Shown piece by piece: positions 32,391 through 45,125 of a stretch of 64,000 nucleotides of DNA. The position numbers and the translations under genes are program-made. This stretch comes from Allacma fusca (Eukaryota > Arthropoda > Collembola > Symphypleona > Sminthuridae): positions 21,687,067 through 21,751,066 of the forward strand of contig OX359245.1 in NCBI GenBank assembly GCA_947179485.1, given 5' to 3'. The notes beneath the pieces were generated by a model. The model was given only the letters and a program-made list of their open reading frames with translations. It made no database searches and was not told where the DNA came from. Position 1 is the stretch's first letter; every line of letters starts with the position of its first letter.

Positions 32391-35300
32391 ATGCTGCCAA
32401 GGCCCCCGCGAGGTGGTCAGACAGCTAGTGGGTCCCAGCCAAATTTAAACAACAACAATAACAACATGGTCCACAAAAGGAACTACCCATTTGAAGAAGG
32501 TCGTTCCGACTCGAAGGTTGCAAAAATTTGCGAGATCTCCTTCCGACCTTTGATCCAAAAAGTGTTTCCGGATTCAGAAATCTTGAAATTGAAGGTCCGG
32601 ATTGGAACCATGCCCGGGGATAATTTTACCAGTGTCATATATGCGGTGGAGGCCTTATTGAAGTCTTCAGTGCAAATTACAGTTTCTGGCCAAACCGGAG
32701 ATCTAAAAACTGGGGCGAGAGTCTCCGATCAAGTAAATTCCACGGATCCTTCCCAAACTCAAGTCCTCCACTTGATCATGAAATGTTTCCCTAACCATCC
32801 TGCGAGACAGGATTTTTTCCGTAAAATAGACATTTTTCGGAAGGAACTGGACGTGTATCGGTTTTTACTCCCGGAGTTGATTCAATTTGAGAAGCAACGA
32901 TTCCCTCTCAGCAATGATTCCCAACGATGGGGACTCTTGTCAGCATTTCCACACTTTTATGGCGGAGCTTATGGTGATGACTACAATCGTAAGTTCTAAT
33001 TTCCCATTATACAGTGCAATCTACTCATAACAAACTTGATTGCAAGAACATAGGAGTCACATATTTGGATACAATTTCACTTTAATAGTTAGATAATTTT
33101 ATTCTAAAACGGGCTTACAAAGGAACTCTCATCACTTACTTCATTACAAAAGTATACTGGCGTTAACTAGGGGTAAAATCGTCTACATGCATTTTCGTTA
33201 AGAGTAAAATTTTCTTCATGCAGTTTCACTGCAATCAAAACGGTATGCTTGAAGACAAGAATACATGAGAGTAATACAAATATATTAAAAGGTGCGTACA
33301 ATTTGTTCATTTCGCTTTTAGAGAATTTGCGTGTCGACCATTTTACTGTTAATAAAAAATGCTTTAAGACCATTTTTGAATAAAACTTACTAGAATGGCA
33401 ACTTTTCTTTTGTCAAGAACATAAGCGTCTGAAATCTCGTTATAAGAAAATATAATATATAGATGTATATAATTAAACACATCCATTTAAAAGTATCTAT
33501 TGTTTCTATAGCGGTGCAAATACTGTGAGACAATTGTGTTTATTACTTTTCATGTTTTCAAGTCAAATATAATGAAAAGATACTCTTTCCTGGATTAGCA
33601 TTGCTTTATAACTTCTGCATAAGTTCACATTTGCCTCTACCAAAGTGTGACAAGCATGTTTGGGAAAAAAGTGCAATATAAAAGGACAATTAGAATATTT
33701 TACGCAATTTTGTTATACATACTTGTTAATTTTCATGCCAATAAAGTTCATGTTTCAAATTTGTGAGAGAATATATTCTCAATGCAAAGGTCAATATCCA
33801 ACATTTGTTCAGCCAGCCAGACACACGTGAACATTAAAAATGTGCATACAGCAAAGGTTCAATTACAAGGTCATGCAATATACGTATTTACATACATGGA
33901 ACTATCGTGTGCTGTGTATTTGATCTACATCTCTTTTTAACTTGCTTAAACTTACGAACTATACACAGGGTCTGCATTTGGCATTCATTTTCGAGTACCA
34001 ATTATTACATTAGTCATCCAGTATCACACATCCGCCAGATAGCTAGTGTGTTCTTTTAATAATAACTACTTTTTAATAATAAGTTTTAACAATAAATAGG
34101 ATTTAGCTATTTATTGCTAGTCCCGACCAACGGAACAATTATATCGTTGGTGAAGAAAATGTTATAGATGCATTTTCAATTAGAAACAAAATGCTCTGAA
34201 TGAAGCTTCACTAAAATTAAAGTGTGCTACATGCAAGAAAACTTCAAAGCAAAACGGTCAAAATGCCTTTTCAACTAAAATCAAAACCGTTTTCGTGCAT
34301 TTTATGCTACAGTATACACGTAGTTTATATTGCTTTTTGTAAAAATGTCATTTATACCCTTTTGCTTTCAGCGCGGCTTGAACCTTGAATGTAGTTCCTT
34401 TTGCCTTTAAACGAAAAGTCATGTCTACCATTCCTATAATCGAAAATGCATCCAGAAAATGGTGCCTCTTCATTGACGAAATATAAATGATATTTTATAT
34501 ATATCTACGACCACATTACTAGGAAAGGATACATAATAGACCCTACAATTAGAATGGAACAAGACCTCCATCAAGCGGACAATGTCAACTACGAGAAAAA
34601 ATCTATTTATGATCCATGCATACCTTACTTCCAAAGTAAATTTAATTTACGTGAAATGGAAACAATAGGATTATATATAGGTGCTCGTGGAACAATTTCA
34701 AATTTTTTTGTAAAATTTCTAAAAAGATTTAGAATTTCAAATACTGTTATCGATGAAGTTGTAGCAATAGTGCTAAAAAGTGGTGCTTTAATATGTAATA
34801 ATCATTTATATAGAAATTCATAACACATTATACTATCAAGTATGATATAATACACTAGGAAATAGTATACTGAGTCAATGTATGGCTACTTCTGTTGAGA
34901 AGCAGTGTCAATAAAGTCTTTATATATAAAGATTGAAACAAGGCTCTAGTCCAAGTGATCTCAAACATTTTTTGCAATGTTTTCTTTTTTACAGCTTGAG
35001 ATCTGTTTTTTAAATATTGACATTTAAAAAAAATATTAGGAAAATGTTCAAGTTGGCTTCTTAAACATATTGTCTTTTTGATTAGAATACACAGCTGGTA
35101 CTTTCTGATAAAACATCGATTACTTTACACAAGAATGAATTCCAAATTTTTCGAATTTTTTGAATAGAAGATACTTTGTGGTGGAGTCTCTTAAATGTAA
35201 CTAGACTTTACAGCATAATTGATTCATTCTTTACAGTCTGTTGAAATTAGTCTTAATAACATTCTGATTAATGTGAGGATTTCAACATACATAATAACAA

Positions 35301-36484
35301 TTACTATAATTTTTTATATTTATACAGATGCTTCTTATGGCAACATTATACACTGTAAACTTAATTTTGCCAGAAATGAACCGCCTAATGCATTTTCTCG
35401 ATATAAAAAAATGTACCGGTCTTACAAGAAATGCACTGTAGATATTATTAATTAGTTGTTTATTGCAGGTTATTGGGAACACTACAATAACGGACAAATA
35501 GCCCATGGAAACTTTATCCTAGTTGAAGATTTGCGGAAGACACAGGGATATAGAATGGCTTCTAAATACGTCGGCTTAGACCTCCCTCACTGTTCCCTAG
35601 TGGTCCAAGAGATCGCTAAGCTCCACGCCCTGTCAATGGCCTATATAAAAGTAAAACTAGAAAATTCCTCCAGTCTCAGCGACCACTTTGACTGCCTCAA
35701 GGAAACTATTGTGACGCCTCAAACGGAAGAAGTGGCCTCAACGCTTTTTAACGCATCGTTTCTCACCTCTGTTGAAATAGTTAAGCAAGAAACAGGGTGT
35801 GACTCGATTTATTCCCAGAAAATGCGCCAGTTCGGTAACCAGGTTCATTGGATATTCGGCCACATTTTGGCAGGAAATACGGATATGTCCTTGGAAGAGA
35901 TGCTGAAAATCAAACCGAATTTTGAAGACTTGCATGACCAGAATAAAACACGCAAGCGTAATAACTGGTACGTTTTGACGCATGGTGACTGCTACGTGAA
36001 CAATATTTTGTTCAAATATGAACCCAAAACTAATCAACCTATTTCCGTGAAATTGGTCGACTTCCAATTGGCTCGCGAAAATTGTCTAACGATTGACCTG
36101 GTTAATTTTATCTATTTAAGCACGACTCAAAATTTTAGACAAGAAAATTTAAATAAAGTATTACAAGTATACTATCATTCTTTCATTGAGTATTGTAGGG
36201 AACTGGGGGTGGAACCTTATGATGACTTTAGCATGGGAAATTTAAAAAGGAAATTTCATCATGCTAAGATATGGGGAATGATAAACTCTTTATTTGTTTT
36301 ACCTGTTGTTTTGGCCGATGCGGCTGATGAGCAATTCCCATTAGACAGGGCTGCTGCAGGGGAGGAGCTTAACGCTTCTCAAATGTTTGACCAACTCCTT
36401 AAGCAAGGCTCGAAGCGAAATGAAAAACTGGCGACTAGAGTGGTCCAACTCGTCCAAGAAATGGCGGAAGAAGGGGTAATTTAA
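32391..36484 (+). CDS. Ecdysteroid-kinase-like (EcKL/CHK) protein, two exons
   Basis: Two-exon gene: exon 1 32391-32988, intron with GTAAGT donor and TTGCAG acceptor, exon 2 35469-36484 including the TAA stop. The phase-1 junction splits an Arg codon. The joined protein has about 537 residues. It belongs to the EcKinase/CHK family (choline-kinase-like fold), whose members phosphorylate ecdysteroids or small xenobiotics with ATP. Visible motifs are a GDNFTSVIYAV glycine-loop equivalent (about 76-86), a Lys in LIMK (131), the Glu of RKELDVY (152), LVEDL hinge (217-221), the catalytic HGDCYVNNILF (371-381) and the metal-binding DFQLA (397-401). Length exceeds the usual 400-440 partly through a Gly/Asn-rich N-terminal extension, so Met26 is an alternative start. 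All key residues are present. Substrate cannot be told from sequence. Confidence 0.93.
32989..35468 (+). other. EcKL intron
   Basis: 2,480-bp intron bounded by C|GTAAGT and TTGCAG|GT. It contains a retroelement 3' end in sense orientation (34554-34935); the rest is AT-rich and without recognised features. Confidence 0.85.
34554..34935 (+). mobile_element. Retroelement 3' end, copy 2, in EcKL intron
   Basis: An 89-codon open frame (34554-34823) ends in a C-terminal block with IGLYIGARGTISNFFVKFL, IDEVVAIVLKSG and NNHLYRNS. About 110 bp of 3' untranslated sequence with AATAAAG (about 34910) follows. The block resembles the C-terminal tails that follow reverse transcriptase in LINE-type polyproteins, but I cannot name the clade. 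The final 140 bp match 29889-30035 inverted. 5'-truncated. Confidence 0.5.
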
Positions 36485-36563
36485 AAACCATTGACGGTTA
36501 AACAAAGGATCGTGGTATCATTCCTGAACTGTATCTGTGAATTGTTTATGCAATTTTTGCTAG

Positions 36564-36569
36564 AATAAA
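36564..36569 (+). terminator. Likely polyadenylation signal of the EcKL gene
   Basis: AATAAA 80 bp after the stop codon, followed by a T/G-rich stretch (TTGTTTGTTTT), the expected layout for a cleavage and polyadenylation site. Confidence 0.6.
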
Positions 36570-39500
36570 TTGTTTGTTTTTACTTCTAATTTTATTTTAA
36601 TACTTCAGGATATGAAAATAATAATTTTGTATATATTCTAATCGAAACCCTCTATAATGGCTTCGTTTAGTTAGGAGTAGCTTATAGAGTTAAACGCTAA
36701 TTTTAAAACGAGTAATTTCTGAATGAAAAGCACTACAATATTTGTGTACTTTCAAGAGCCTGTGTAACCTTAATACAGTAATCAGGAGGCTATTTTAGAG
36801 GGATTAAATGATTTGTCTGCATGCACAATAAATTCTTACCAGACATCCTTATAAGATCATTAACACTGTTAACTTGAACACATCCCAAATTAATATTGTA
36901 ATTTTTCTGTTTATAAGACCGTTTGACTACTTTGACAATGGCTTATTTATTTGACCAAAAATTTCCACCCCGTCATCAATTTGAATATCTGGAAAAGAAT
37001 ATACTGCATAGTTGGAAACTGAGTACTTGATTTCATTGTCCCTTATGGAAAGAAACGTGTATGTTACGGTATCCTATAGAAACGCGACGTTTAAATATCT
37101 TCAAAATAAATTCTTGCTATAATGTTATAACGCACACATTTGTAATGATGTAAACATCAGCGTTTTATCCAAATGATTCATCAATAGTCATGTAAATAAC
37201 GTCTGGAAATAATTAGGAACAAAAATTAGTATAAAATGTAAGAATGCGACAGTACGTAAACTATATTTGCCGAAATCTACGTAATTTAAGAAATGATTGG
37301 GAGACAATGCACGAGTTAATTTGACGATTTCATATGTACGCACCATGTTTATTATAGAATATACTATTTTTTAGATGAAAAATGTGAAGGAAACGGAAAT
37401 CTTACTGATTAGAATTTCTGGCAATCTGAACTAAGGGTTCGTTTTGTATTAGCGTGCTCTATTCGATCTTTTCGGGAAACTAATTAGTAACACTATATAT
37501 ACTGTATTCTAATAAAATCGTAAGGGTGACATTTACAGACCATCTTTACTCCTTGACCTGTGGATTGTGGGTCTTTGTAGCTCTCCTATTCTGACCTTTT
37601 TTTATTAATGTGCTTACCTGTATCGGTGTACATTTCTCCTTACCAAATTCCAGTACATACCTAATTACTTGTACTGTAAAAATATTATTTTGATTGCTGA
37701 AATAAATAGAGATAGTAGCCCAAACGGTTACTACTAAAGAAAGTACTATATCGAAATCATCGCAAGTTCATTGCTGACGTGAGGAGCATCTATATACTTC
37801 CATAACTGAGAACCTACCCCGTACATAGTATCTCTGTTGCATAGAGTTAATATTGTTGGATTTTTCCCTTGTAACTCGAATCTCATTTCTGTTCAACCCT
37901 TTCTTGTATTATTACCCATACATAATCTAATCATCTTTCTTTAAATTATAGCACACAACAAAGCCATGGTGCACTAGATTGTTTTTGTCAAAATATTTGT
38001 CGTAATGTTTGACATTCAAAATTTAAAATACCAGTGCAAGTAAATCAAACCTTGATTGTGTACTTTAATTGATGGTGCACTACAGAAGATATACAGTCGT
38101 AATGCAGCATTTATTGTACAATTACTTTTTGTTAGGTGGCAGTTATGGTGTTCCATTAAGTATAATCCCAGGACCAACTTTATATATATTCATCGTTTTG
38201 TTTCTGAAAACGTTGAATGTGTTATGACTGGATAGAATCTCACACAATCGAAACTTAAATTATTCCTTCTATTATATTCGTTTTAATATTTTACATAATT
38301 TACGTATAATTAATTTCTTCTCTATCGTCTTGGAAAACATTTTTTGTAATGCAGAAACGACTCCCACGAAAACTGGGACAGCAGCGACAAGGTATAATGT
38401 GGTATTGTCTCCTGTTTAACACAGAAAGGTAATAGAGGGTCAACGACCCAGAGAAGATTTCTTAAATTACTGATGTTCCCTCTGCCATGTAACTGTCGGG
38501 TGCATGCACAGAATTAAAATTAACGTTGGTGTGTCCTGACGACGCCAACTAAAGGAATGATTGCATATCATTTGAATGTTTGTAAATACAAATATGTGAC
38601 CCGGACAAGCCAAAATCTCCCTCCAAAAAAATCCAACTGCAAAAGTAGTAGAAAGTATGCCTCGTAAGTGTAGGACTGCTCTTATCGATATGGAAATGTA
38701 TCAAGAAATTAGGTATTCTAATTTCTGTCTTTGTAATTTGTTCCACAACTGGAGGAAATTTTCATCCAAGAGAAAGCGCAGCTCAGAGACTGGATTGAAT
38801 AATAATAAAAAATAAGATCAATTTGAAAAAAATGGTAATAATTGTAAAATCATGGTTTCTCAGCTGAAATTTACTTGAATACTAAAAGGGTGACATAAAT
38901 GCTCCTTAAGTTCTAGCTAATCGCCCCAGTATGGCAGCTTAGTGGTATTGAAGAAACTTTCTCCCAAGGCATATGCGCAAGGACTAGGGTGTCCTGATTT
39001 GAGGTAGGCACAACTGAGGACCTGATTAATAGACTTACAGTCCGGATTTCTCGGATGCAAATACGATATTGTTTTTATGTTGATTTGATGCAATCGGTTA
39101 TCGCAGTGTTGTCCCAGAAACAATAAAAATAAAATATTTTCTGAACGTACCAGGCCATTCTTGGCATTTGTACGTAATTAACCTATTAGATCTCCAGCAG
39201 ATAGTACAAACACTCACACACGCGACCACCTATTGGACCAACTGTGGGTTATCCAATGTGCGAAATCAAGTATAATATACCTATATAGATTCCATATTGA
39301 AGTAGCTTAAGATGCGAATTTCAGTAGAAATTATTTGTACATAATATTGACAGCAGTTTGATTCGATTCGGCGTTAGCCCTTACAACCGGCGCAACACGC
39401 ATAAAAACGATTTCAAAATTTAAAATGAGTAAAATATATTAACACATAAATAGTTTATAATGATTTGATCAATTGTAAAAATTATATAAAGTGTGGCAAC

Positions 39501-40009
39501 ATAAAGTAGCGTGTTAGCTGGTCTGGTGTAGGTAAAAAGGTTCCCAGTCATAACAAGGGCCGTTAAAAACCTACACATCTTTCCAATAATGATCAATCAC
39601 AGTATTGAGAATATAGTATCTAATATGTCTTGCTTTTACATCATTTATCATATCTATTGTACGATCAATGTTCAAAGTCTCCCCTATTCAGCCCCTCAAC
39701 AGCCTCATTTCTTAAATTTTCCTAGCATCCCACTCATAAGGTTGGTACATTTGTCAAGTCTAAAAATAGGCTGAACAGTGTACAAAACCTTTCAGATAAT
39801 ATGCTGTGTGCCAACTATGTGGATGGGAACAACCAAATATGTCACTTGTTCCTACTTTTAATTGCTTTACACCAGAAAGCGTATGCATTCTCAATACTCG
39901 CCTTCAGTATTTCCGGTTCCATGATTTTTTTAAAAAGTTGTCAATGTTAAAGTTGGATTTTAATTCTTGTAGGATTCACATTCAAATTTGAAGTAGAAGA
40001 TCGTTTCCG
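36570..40009. other. Intergenic, nothing recognised
   Basis: AT-rich. No supported ORF, array or terminal repeat. Scattered 60-68-codon ORFs (38549, 38917, 39589, 39806) lack family features. Confidence 0.4.
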
Positions 40010-41830
40010 TTTTTGGGTTGCAGATTTCACAGAGTTCGATTTTTGCCTTTATGTCCCCATCTGTCCCTGATATTGTTCAGGTCTGCGCGCGTATTGGTAG
40101 TCCATGCTATAGGTTTGTTGAGTCTGAGGTTTTGGGTGAATTTGATAAGTGGCCAACTCGTGTCTAGTTGGTCGATGTCCTTGGTTAGTGCTTGTGTCTT
40201 TAGGAGTAGGTTGATTTGACTCTCCGTTTTCTGCGTGCCTTTGAAGTCTTGGTTGATTGAGCTAACTTCGATGGCTTTACATAGTTTCTTATGGTTAATT
40301 TGAATGCGGTAATAATAAATGATAAAAGCTCGAATTCAGTTGCTAAATCCGCTTGTTTTTACAATTCGTTTCATTGGTAATACATACTTGTTTGTCCTTT
40401 TTGTGTTTGGTTCTTGTAGCATTCTCGGGATATCGAGGTGGAATTATACGAGAGGATGGCGTTTGACTGCATTCTTCAGTTCTATTGTTTTGAGGGACTT
40501 ACCTCCTGTCTCCAGTTGTAAAGCGTGTCCTAATGTTATTGTGCTTGTTCCCAGTATACGGCGCCACGGCGCAGGAAAGGAGTTAATGCCTTCCCGATTT
40601 CGTTTCTGCAGTCTGATCCCCATATTGCAAACGCATACATTAAAACCGTGCTGACGATTGCATAGAAAAGTCTTAGTACTATGCGGATGTAGGGTATGTC
40701 GATTGAAAATGCCCTGCAGTATTTGCCCGCCCAGCTGAAAATGCCCAAAATGCCTGCCCACATGCCCAAAAATGGGGCATGTGGGCAGCTTTTGAAAATG
40801 CCCTGATTTTGGGCATTTTGGGCAGGGCAAGTTGGGCATTTTCACGGCACCATAATTGGATTACTAGCATATATTCAGAATATCCTTCCAAATGCATGAA
40901 AGCGCACACCAAGGAAAAGTTACAAATGTGAGTGTCTGGTTATTCGCTTCTTCGCTTATATTTTAATGGCAAAAACAGTCAAATCAATTTAATTTCATTG
41001 ACATGAGGTGATAACATTTATCATTCCTATGAAAATAAATTGCCATGTAAACAATAATATGAAATAAATTTACATATGCGTCACTGATGGGCGGGCAGAA
41101 GTACTATTTTCTTTTGAAATACGAACTCCTAAAGTAAAAATCTGGTGGTAATGGATCAGTCAAAATTTAAATAGGTGATGAAGCTGAATTTTATACTCAT
41201 TTTATTCTACATCACTATATTGTCTGGTGTATTGTAGGTGTTTCACAAATTGTAATGTTCAATATGACATATGGTATCCAAACGTATTTCATCGCCGGTT
41301 GAATTAACTTCGTCAAAATAATGACACAGAATAAAATTTTCAAGATAATTTCGAATGCTTTTTCTCCAAAATTACAAAGAAATTTTCAAATCCATTGTCA
41401 AATTGTATAGATTGTTCTATTATATTCCACGATTCTGACCAAAATGCCCAATTTGTCCTCGATGAAAATGCCCAAAATGCCCTTGCCCAATATGCCCTAT
41501 TATGCCGCCCTCGCCCTGAAATGAAAATGCCCAAAATGCCCTGGCATTTTGGGCGGACGAGTTGCCCAAAATGCCGGGCATTTTCAAATCGACATACCCT
41601 ATGCGGATGTAATTGATTTTCGTCGATCTCAGCGTTTGGATTAGGGTTTCGTCTGCCGCGTTTGCTTTCTTCTTTGTTTCAGTAAAGTGTATTTGGAATC
41701 TCCAAAGTGGCGAAATGTGATGCCTTCCTATTTGTACCTGTCCATTATTTCTGTTTCGTCACCGTTATAGTACGATTTATGCTTTTTTGGTGCTTTAAAC
41801 TCACCAAATATGGCAAGTTTGGTTTGTTTT
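40010..41830 (-). pseudogene. LINE reverse-transcriptase remnant split by element M
   Basis: Minus-strand remnant of a non-LTR retrotransposon. Right of the insertion (about 41830-41602) it reads KQTKLAIFGEF..., a frame change, then FTETKKKANAADETLIQTLRS, as in the region after the catalytic YxDD domain of LINE reverse transcriptases. Left of it (40681 downward) it continues RLFYAIVSTVLMYAFAIWGS and NEIGKALTPFLRRGA, the family's 'L-Y-x-x-V-x-x-x-L-x-Y-x-x-x-x-W' thumb-like block. More C-terminal sequence runs to about 40010 (KTESQINLLLKTQALTKDID; LNKPIAWTTNTRADL). Stops and shifts are frequent. The YxDD motif and endonuclease are absent, so it is a 5'-truncated dead copy. The interrupting element sits within one codon run, with its 8-bp duplication. 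Confidence 0.65.
40690..41601. mobile_element. Element M: hAT-type, AAAATGCCC words, in a LINE
   Basis: 912 bp with inverted ends TAGGGTATGTCGATT / AATCGACATACCCTA and an exact 8-bp duplication TGCGGATG (40682-40689, 41602-41609). Subterminal regions (40705-40845 and 41440-41585) are arrays of AAAATGCCC/GGGCATTTT; the centre is AT-rich. ORFs across the arrays are translations of the word. Confidence 0.95.
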
Positions 41831-43910
41831 AATTGTAACGTTACTATATATGTCATTCCGTTTAAAGAAATTTAGTCAATACATTTAACTCGTAAAAAAT
41901 GTGGCGCTGAGTGTTTTTGAGAATTTTTCCAACTTTTCGGTAGACATTTTTTCACGCCTGTATGAAACGTCAGTTACATTAAACTAAGCATTTTTTCCGA
42001 CTAAATTGGTAAATGATGGAGTTACAGCATTAATTGTTTGAAGGTCCTTAGAAATCCGTAGAGGATGGGTAAACGGACAGTTGATATTGAACCCAAGTTT
42101 TCTAAGTAATGAAAAGAATCTTAGCTTTCTGCGTTTCAAAATCCAAGGGAATTACAACTTGTTCAAAAATGTTCCAAACGAGAGCAGAGTAACATTAAAT
42201 ATTTATAGTAGTATATATAATATTTATATATAATATTTGTAACGAAAAACGACCCCCATAATTCGAGGGTTTACTCGACATTTCAATGAAGCAATTCCAT
42301 TGGTAGGCAATTGAATGTTCTAACACCTTTATTGAGTATACCCACAATAATAACCAAACGAAACCACGGGGCTGAATTTCTTTAAATACACAAATAATTA
42401 TATGTAGCAGGTGTTCCTTTGCACTCGATCCCATACACGTATCTGTATCAAACATTGCGGTTAAACAGTTTCTGTACCCACCCGAAATAACACAGATGTT
42501 TTGGGCACATCATTTATGTACATATTTCGTGACTGTACCCAGATATATGTCCATGGGGCACTAATCCACAGCATTCAGTTCAGAATCACATTGTGTGTTG
42601 TCTAAGAACTTACTGAATAAAATAACTGCTATGTAAAATGTTATCATTCAACTCTGCAGTCAGTATGGTAATATCATGCAATATGACAGGTTAGGTTTTC
42701 AAGGTTGTTTTGAATGCGTGGGCAGTAGTAGATGTATAGGATAATTTCTAGCTTTCTGTCAGCTGCATTTAAATTGACATATTGCGACAAACCACCAAAA
42801 TAGGCAGTTGAATTGTCCGATTTACAAATACGATCTCCAGAAACATCCTGCTAAAGAGCACCTGAGAAGGGAGAAACTTCGGTATTAAAAGTGCCCAAGT
42901 TGATTCGCCAAGGACGATAGCAACTGGAATCGACAACGCATTTTTGCTAAACATACTGGTATTGACAGACGTGATTTTGTGTCCACTCCTGCGTAAGACA
43001 AGAGTTTACTAAATGATCATGGTTGTCATAGAGATTCGGACTAATCTATGGCTTATACATGTTTATAAAACATGTTGGTTTTTCCTTTAACAATAAACTT
43101 TTGTTACTGAAAACGTTGAGTCTAACAATAAGCCCGGTTTATTCCTTGCATCTTTATGAGATTTGGTAAAACATCATCAGCAAGGTTACCCCGACCCCCC
43201 TTGGTTTTCACAAAATTATCAACTTCAAGCCCCCTCCTTCCACCCAAAAAACGTAATATGCGCACGCTTGCTAAGAAGATTATAACTATGAAAGGATTTT
43301 TTGCAAACTCTTAGCACATTAGTCTCACATACGGTAGGATACGCGTGCGCGAAACGTGCTAGAGATTAACGAGGGTAACGAGAAGTGCCTCAACAGTGGC
43401 TGCACACTAATAAGGGCACCACATATGGGGACTTAACCTGTGGTGTTCCACGGAGACGCACATTTAGTCACTTCTTGCCTGCGAGTTCCAAAGCTACATA
43501 TTAAATAACAGGAACGTTGCACTACAAATCCACTTAGGTGCAATAAGGTGAAGTACCCGAACGAAAATGCACGCTCAACGGGAATCCCGATACTCGGAAT
43601 GCAAAAGAAGTCACGAGCAGGCATGTGTAACATCGTGTAGGATTCCCATAAGTGACGTCCCGTGATAAAGACAAAAGTGTCCCCTCAGGCTGTTTCCGAA
43701 ATACTGTGTTTAAGTCAAAACCGACAACGCAAATGTGTTCAAAACCATACCAGGAGCTTAAATAAAGTTTTTGGGTCCATTCGGGTAACAGGACACCCTT
43801 AGATAAGCATGGCTACGTTACGATAACTGCCGTTTGTGTTGGCCAAATAGGACCAAACAAAATGTAAATCCACTTATGGCTTATAGTCTGTTGCTTAACT
43901 GCTAACACAA
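41831..43910. other. Non-coding stretch, origin uncertain
   Basis: No supported gene. 43300-43700 is less AT-rich than its surroundings and could be a decayed LTR or other retroelement, but no paired repeat or protein motif was found. ORFs at 42195-42455, 42769-42954 and 43433-43633 are unassigned. Confidence 0.3.
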
Positions 43911-44105
43911 ATATCCGGCGGATACCGGAACCGGGTAATACTACCCAGTATGCTTAAATATTCAAAAATTTGTGACTTCCGCTGCAGCAATATGTTTTTA
44001 TGATTTCTAGGCGGCAGACTATTTTCGTGCTAATGACATCCGGGCATTGTACCCGGGTTTTATAATACCCGGCCTAATATCGGGTATTGAATTACCCGTT
44101 CCAAA
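43911..44105. repeat. ACCCGGGTA word array
   Basis: Repeated CCGGGTA/TACCCGG phrases in both orientations (about 43914-43950 and 44038-44100), similar in style to subterminal arrays of the hAT-type elements. No terminal repeat or duplication was identified. Confidence 0.4.
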
Positions 44106-44749
44106 TAGAATGAAAATGTAAAATTTCCAGTTTTGAATTTCGGGATAAATTGACTTCGCGCCAATTTTTTTAAAAACCACAAAGGATTTTTTTGGTGGCA
44201 GATGTGTCTTAAAGTAGTACTCAGGGTATGAGCGAACTTGTTTTGGTGGAATTTTGAAAATCTGGAGGGGAAACCAAGAAATGTTTACTTGTTAGTCCAG
44301 TGCGAAACACCGGAGCACTAGTCATTGATGATTTATTTAAGTTGCTTTTATTGATCATGTAGAACTTTTATAAAGTATTAGTACTGCAATAAATTTCAAG
44401 TAACAGGTAATTATTAACTAAATGTCTATCAATTGTACTTTTAAATAGTAAGGCTTTGTGAAATTTACTATTGTGAATATTACTTGTAAGAACATTTTTT
44501 CATGAAAACGGGGTTCTTTTCAAATGCGCGCAGGGCGATAATCGATAAGCTAATTTAGAACGTCAACATAGAAAAGCCTCACAGAGAACAATTCAAAGAA
44601 TTGACTAAAAATGTCAATTTTATACTTTTTAAAGCGAAGCGCTTTTGTAAAATTGCTCGTTTTTGATTTTGTTCTTCTAAAGGCTCCCGCACGGGACAAG
44701 ATACAACCGCCGGACCAGCGGCAAACGACCTGTTGGGTCCTGGACTTGG

Positions 44750-45125
44750 GAATAACGCCTTTACGTTTTCAATTTTCAAAATTTCTTGAAATTTCATAAA
44801 ATTTCGAAAATTCCCCGAATTCACTTAAAAATCTAATTTAACCGTACAAACGAATTCGTTGATCACTAAAGTCGTGGAAAATACCTTTTCCACCCAAATT
44901 TCCTGAAATTTCGAAAATATTCCGAATTTACGTAAAATTTTGATTTACCCGCTCGAAAAAACTCGTTGATCAATAAAATCTTCGAAAATACCTTCCTCGC
45001 CACAATATTCAAAATTTTATGAAATTTCGAAAAAACTTCGAATTGACGTGAAAACCTGGGTTAACCACAGGAACTAGATTTTTACTCGTTGATCACTAAG
45101 GTCGTAAAAAATACCTTCCCTGCCT
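44750..45125. repeat. Degenerate tandem repeat, about 107-123 bp unit, three copies
   Basis: Three successive blocks each contain GAAATTTCGAAAA, CGAATT, TCGTTGATCAC/ATAA and AATACCTT. The GATCA word recurs at 44861, 44968 and 45091. Copies are diverged. No coding role is apparent. Confidence 0.7.

Noticed and set aside
40444..40912. Three overlapping minus-strand ORFs with Cys/His-rich segments
   Set aside because: The Cys/His content comes from translating AAAATGCCC words of element M; only the RLFYAIV part is real LINE sequence.
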